Shown here: positions 63,825 to 64,000 of the stretch, in pieces
Position numbering within the stretch: the first letter of the stretch is position 1
Layout: each line of letters opens with the position of its first letter
NCBI GenBank assembly: GCA_964458495.1
Contig: CAYWJB010000003.1
Coordinates: 124,001 to 188,000 of the forward strand
Direction of reading: 5' to 3'
From: JANWVO01 sp964458495
Lineage (GTDB): Bacteria; Acidobacteriota; Terriglobia; Bryobacterales; Bryobacteraceae
DNA: 64,000 nt
Notes under the pieces: generated by a model
What the model saw: the letters and a program-made list of their open reading frames with translations, nothing else
The model's database searches: none
Told to the model about the DNA's origin: nothing
Position numbers and translations under genes: made by a program

Positions 63825-64000
63825 TCAGACCTCCAGGATCACCGGCAGAACCAGCGGGCGCCGCTGCGTCTGCTTGTTCAGGAACCGTTTCAGATCCGCG
63901 CGGATCTTCTCCTGGATCACGCCCCAGTCGGAGCGCTCCTCGCTCGTGGAGCCCTCAATGGTCCGCACCACCACTTCGCGCGCTGCCGACAAAAGGTCGG
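63825..64000 (-). CDS. Ribonuclease J, C-terminal end (partial)
   Basis: The frame runs in from the right edge on the minus strand and stops at TGA (63825-63827). The translation ends with DWGVIQEKIRADLKRFLN, then a basic stretch (QTQRRP) and LVLPVILEV, matching the C-terminal domain of RNase J, which degrades and processes RNA from 5' or internally. Only about 58 residues are visible, so the metallo-beta-lactamase part cannot be checked. Confidence 0.85.
   Translation of the reverse strand, partial: DLLSAAREVVVRTIEGSTSEERSDWGVIQEKIRADLKRFLNKQTQRRPLVLPVILEV

Overview
The window reads as ordinary chromosome of a high-GC member of the Acidobacteria, most likely Solibacteres/Bryobacteraceae (inference, no database search). 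The main pointers are a VWFA-related protein of the kind expanded in acidobacteria (42556-43692), many secreted peptidases and a GH172-type protein, small secreted proteins known mainly from this phylum, and frequent GTG/TTG starts. I see no insertion sequence, prophage, CRISPR array, rRNA or tRNA.

Layout. 1-5.5 kb: the end of a tryptophanase-like gene, a zinc-ribbon/murJ pair, a GT2-GtrA glycosyltransferase and an M20 peptidase. 5.9-17.1 kb: a lipoprotein cyclophilin, DUF389 and acyltransferase genes, nifS-mnmA (sulfur transfer for tRNA thiolation), then a rightward run of SAM hydrolase, mutM, a homocysteine methyltransferase-MTHFR fusion, tsaC, a secreted repeat protein, a 6S RNA gene and ymdB. 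17.1-27.4 kb: acs, a DUF5666 protein, then a leftward operon for a soluble NAD-linked [NiFe] hydrogenase (hoxE, F, U, Y, H) whose HoxF is fused to an NfnB/GltD-type flavoprotein module. 27.4-37.5 kb: M16 peptidase with a YkgJ-type protein, dus, rnhA, nadD and cobalamin-dependent metH. 37.5-46 kb: mostly leftward genes for a sulfatase, UPF0173 hydrolase, PEBP protein, GH3 enzyme, lone receiver, VWFA protein, rhomboid protease and an HExxH/TPR protein. 46-54 kb: NUDIX-like, hemerythrin, purC-cvpA, an autoregulated-looking marR-yceI pair, GH172-like and D-threonine-aldolase-like genes. 54-57.1 kb: a Cache sensor lacking an output domain, opposite a sigma-54-type promoter that reads a coiled-coil membrane protein, a 70-residue secreted peptide with a duplicated motif and a further secreted ORF, ending at a strong terminator. 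57.1-64 kb: a nitrilase-family amidase, M14-like peptidase, small secreted protein, citrate synthase, glycolate-oxidase-type flavoprotein and the end of RNase J.

Three things stand out. First, the hydrogenase fusion could couple H2 to both NAD(H) and NADP(H). Second, at least seven genes carry a TAnnnT box exactly six bases before the start codon, which points to leaderless transcription. Third, the sigma-54 locus encodes an uncharacterised secreted repeat peptide. The 6S RNA call rests on a 13-base match to the E. coli sequence as I remember it, plus promoter and fold.
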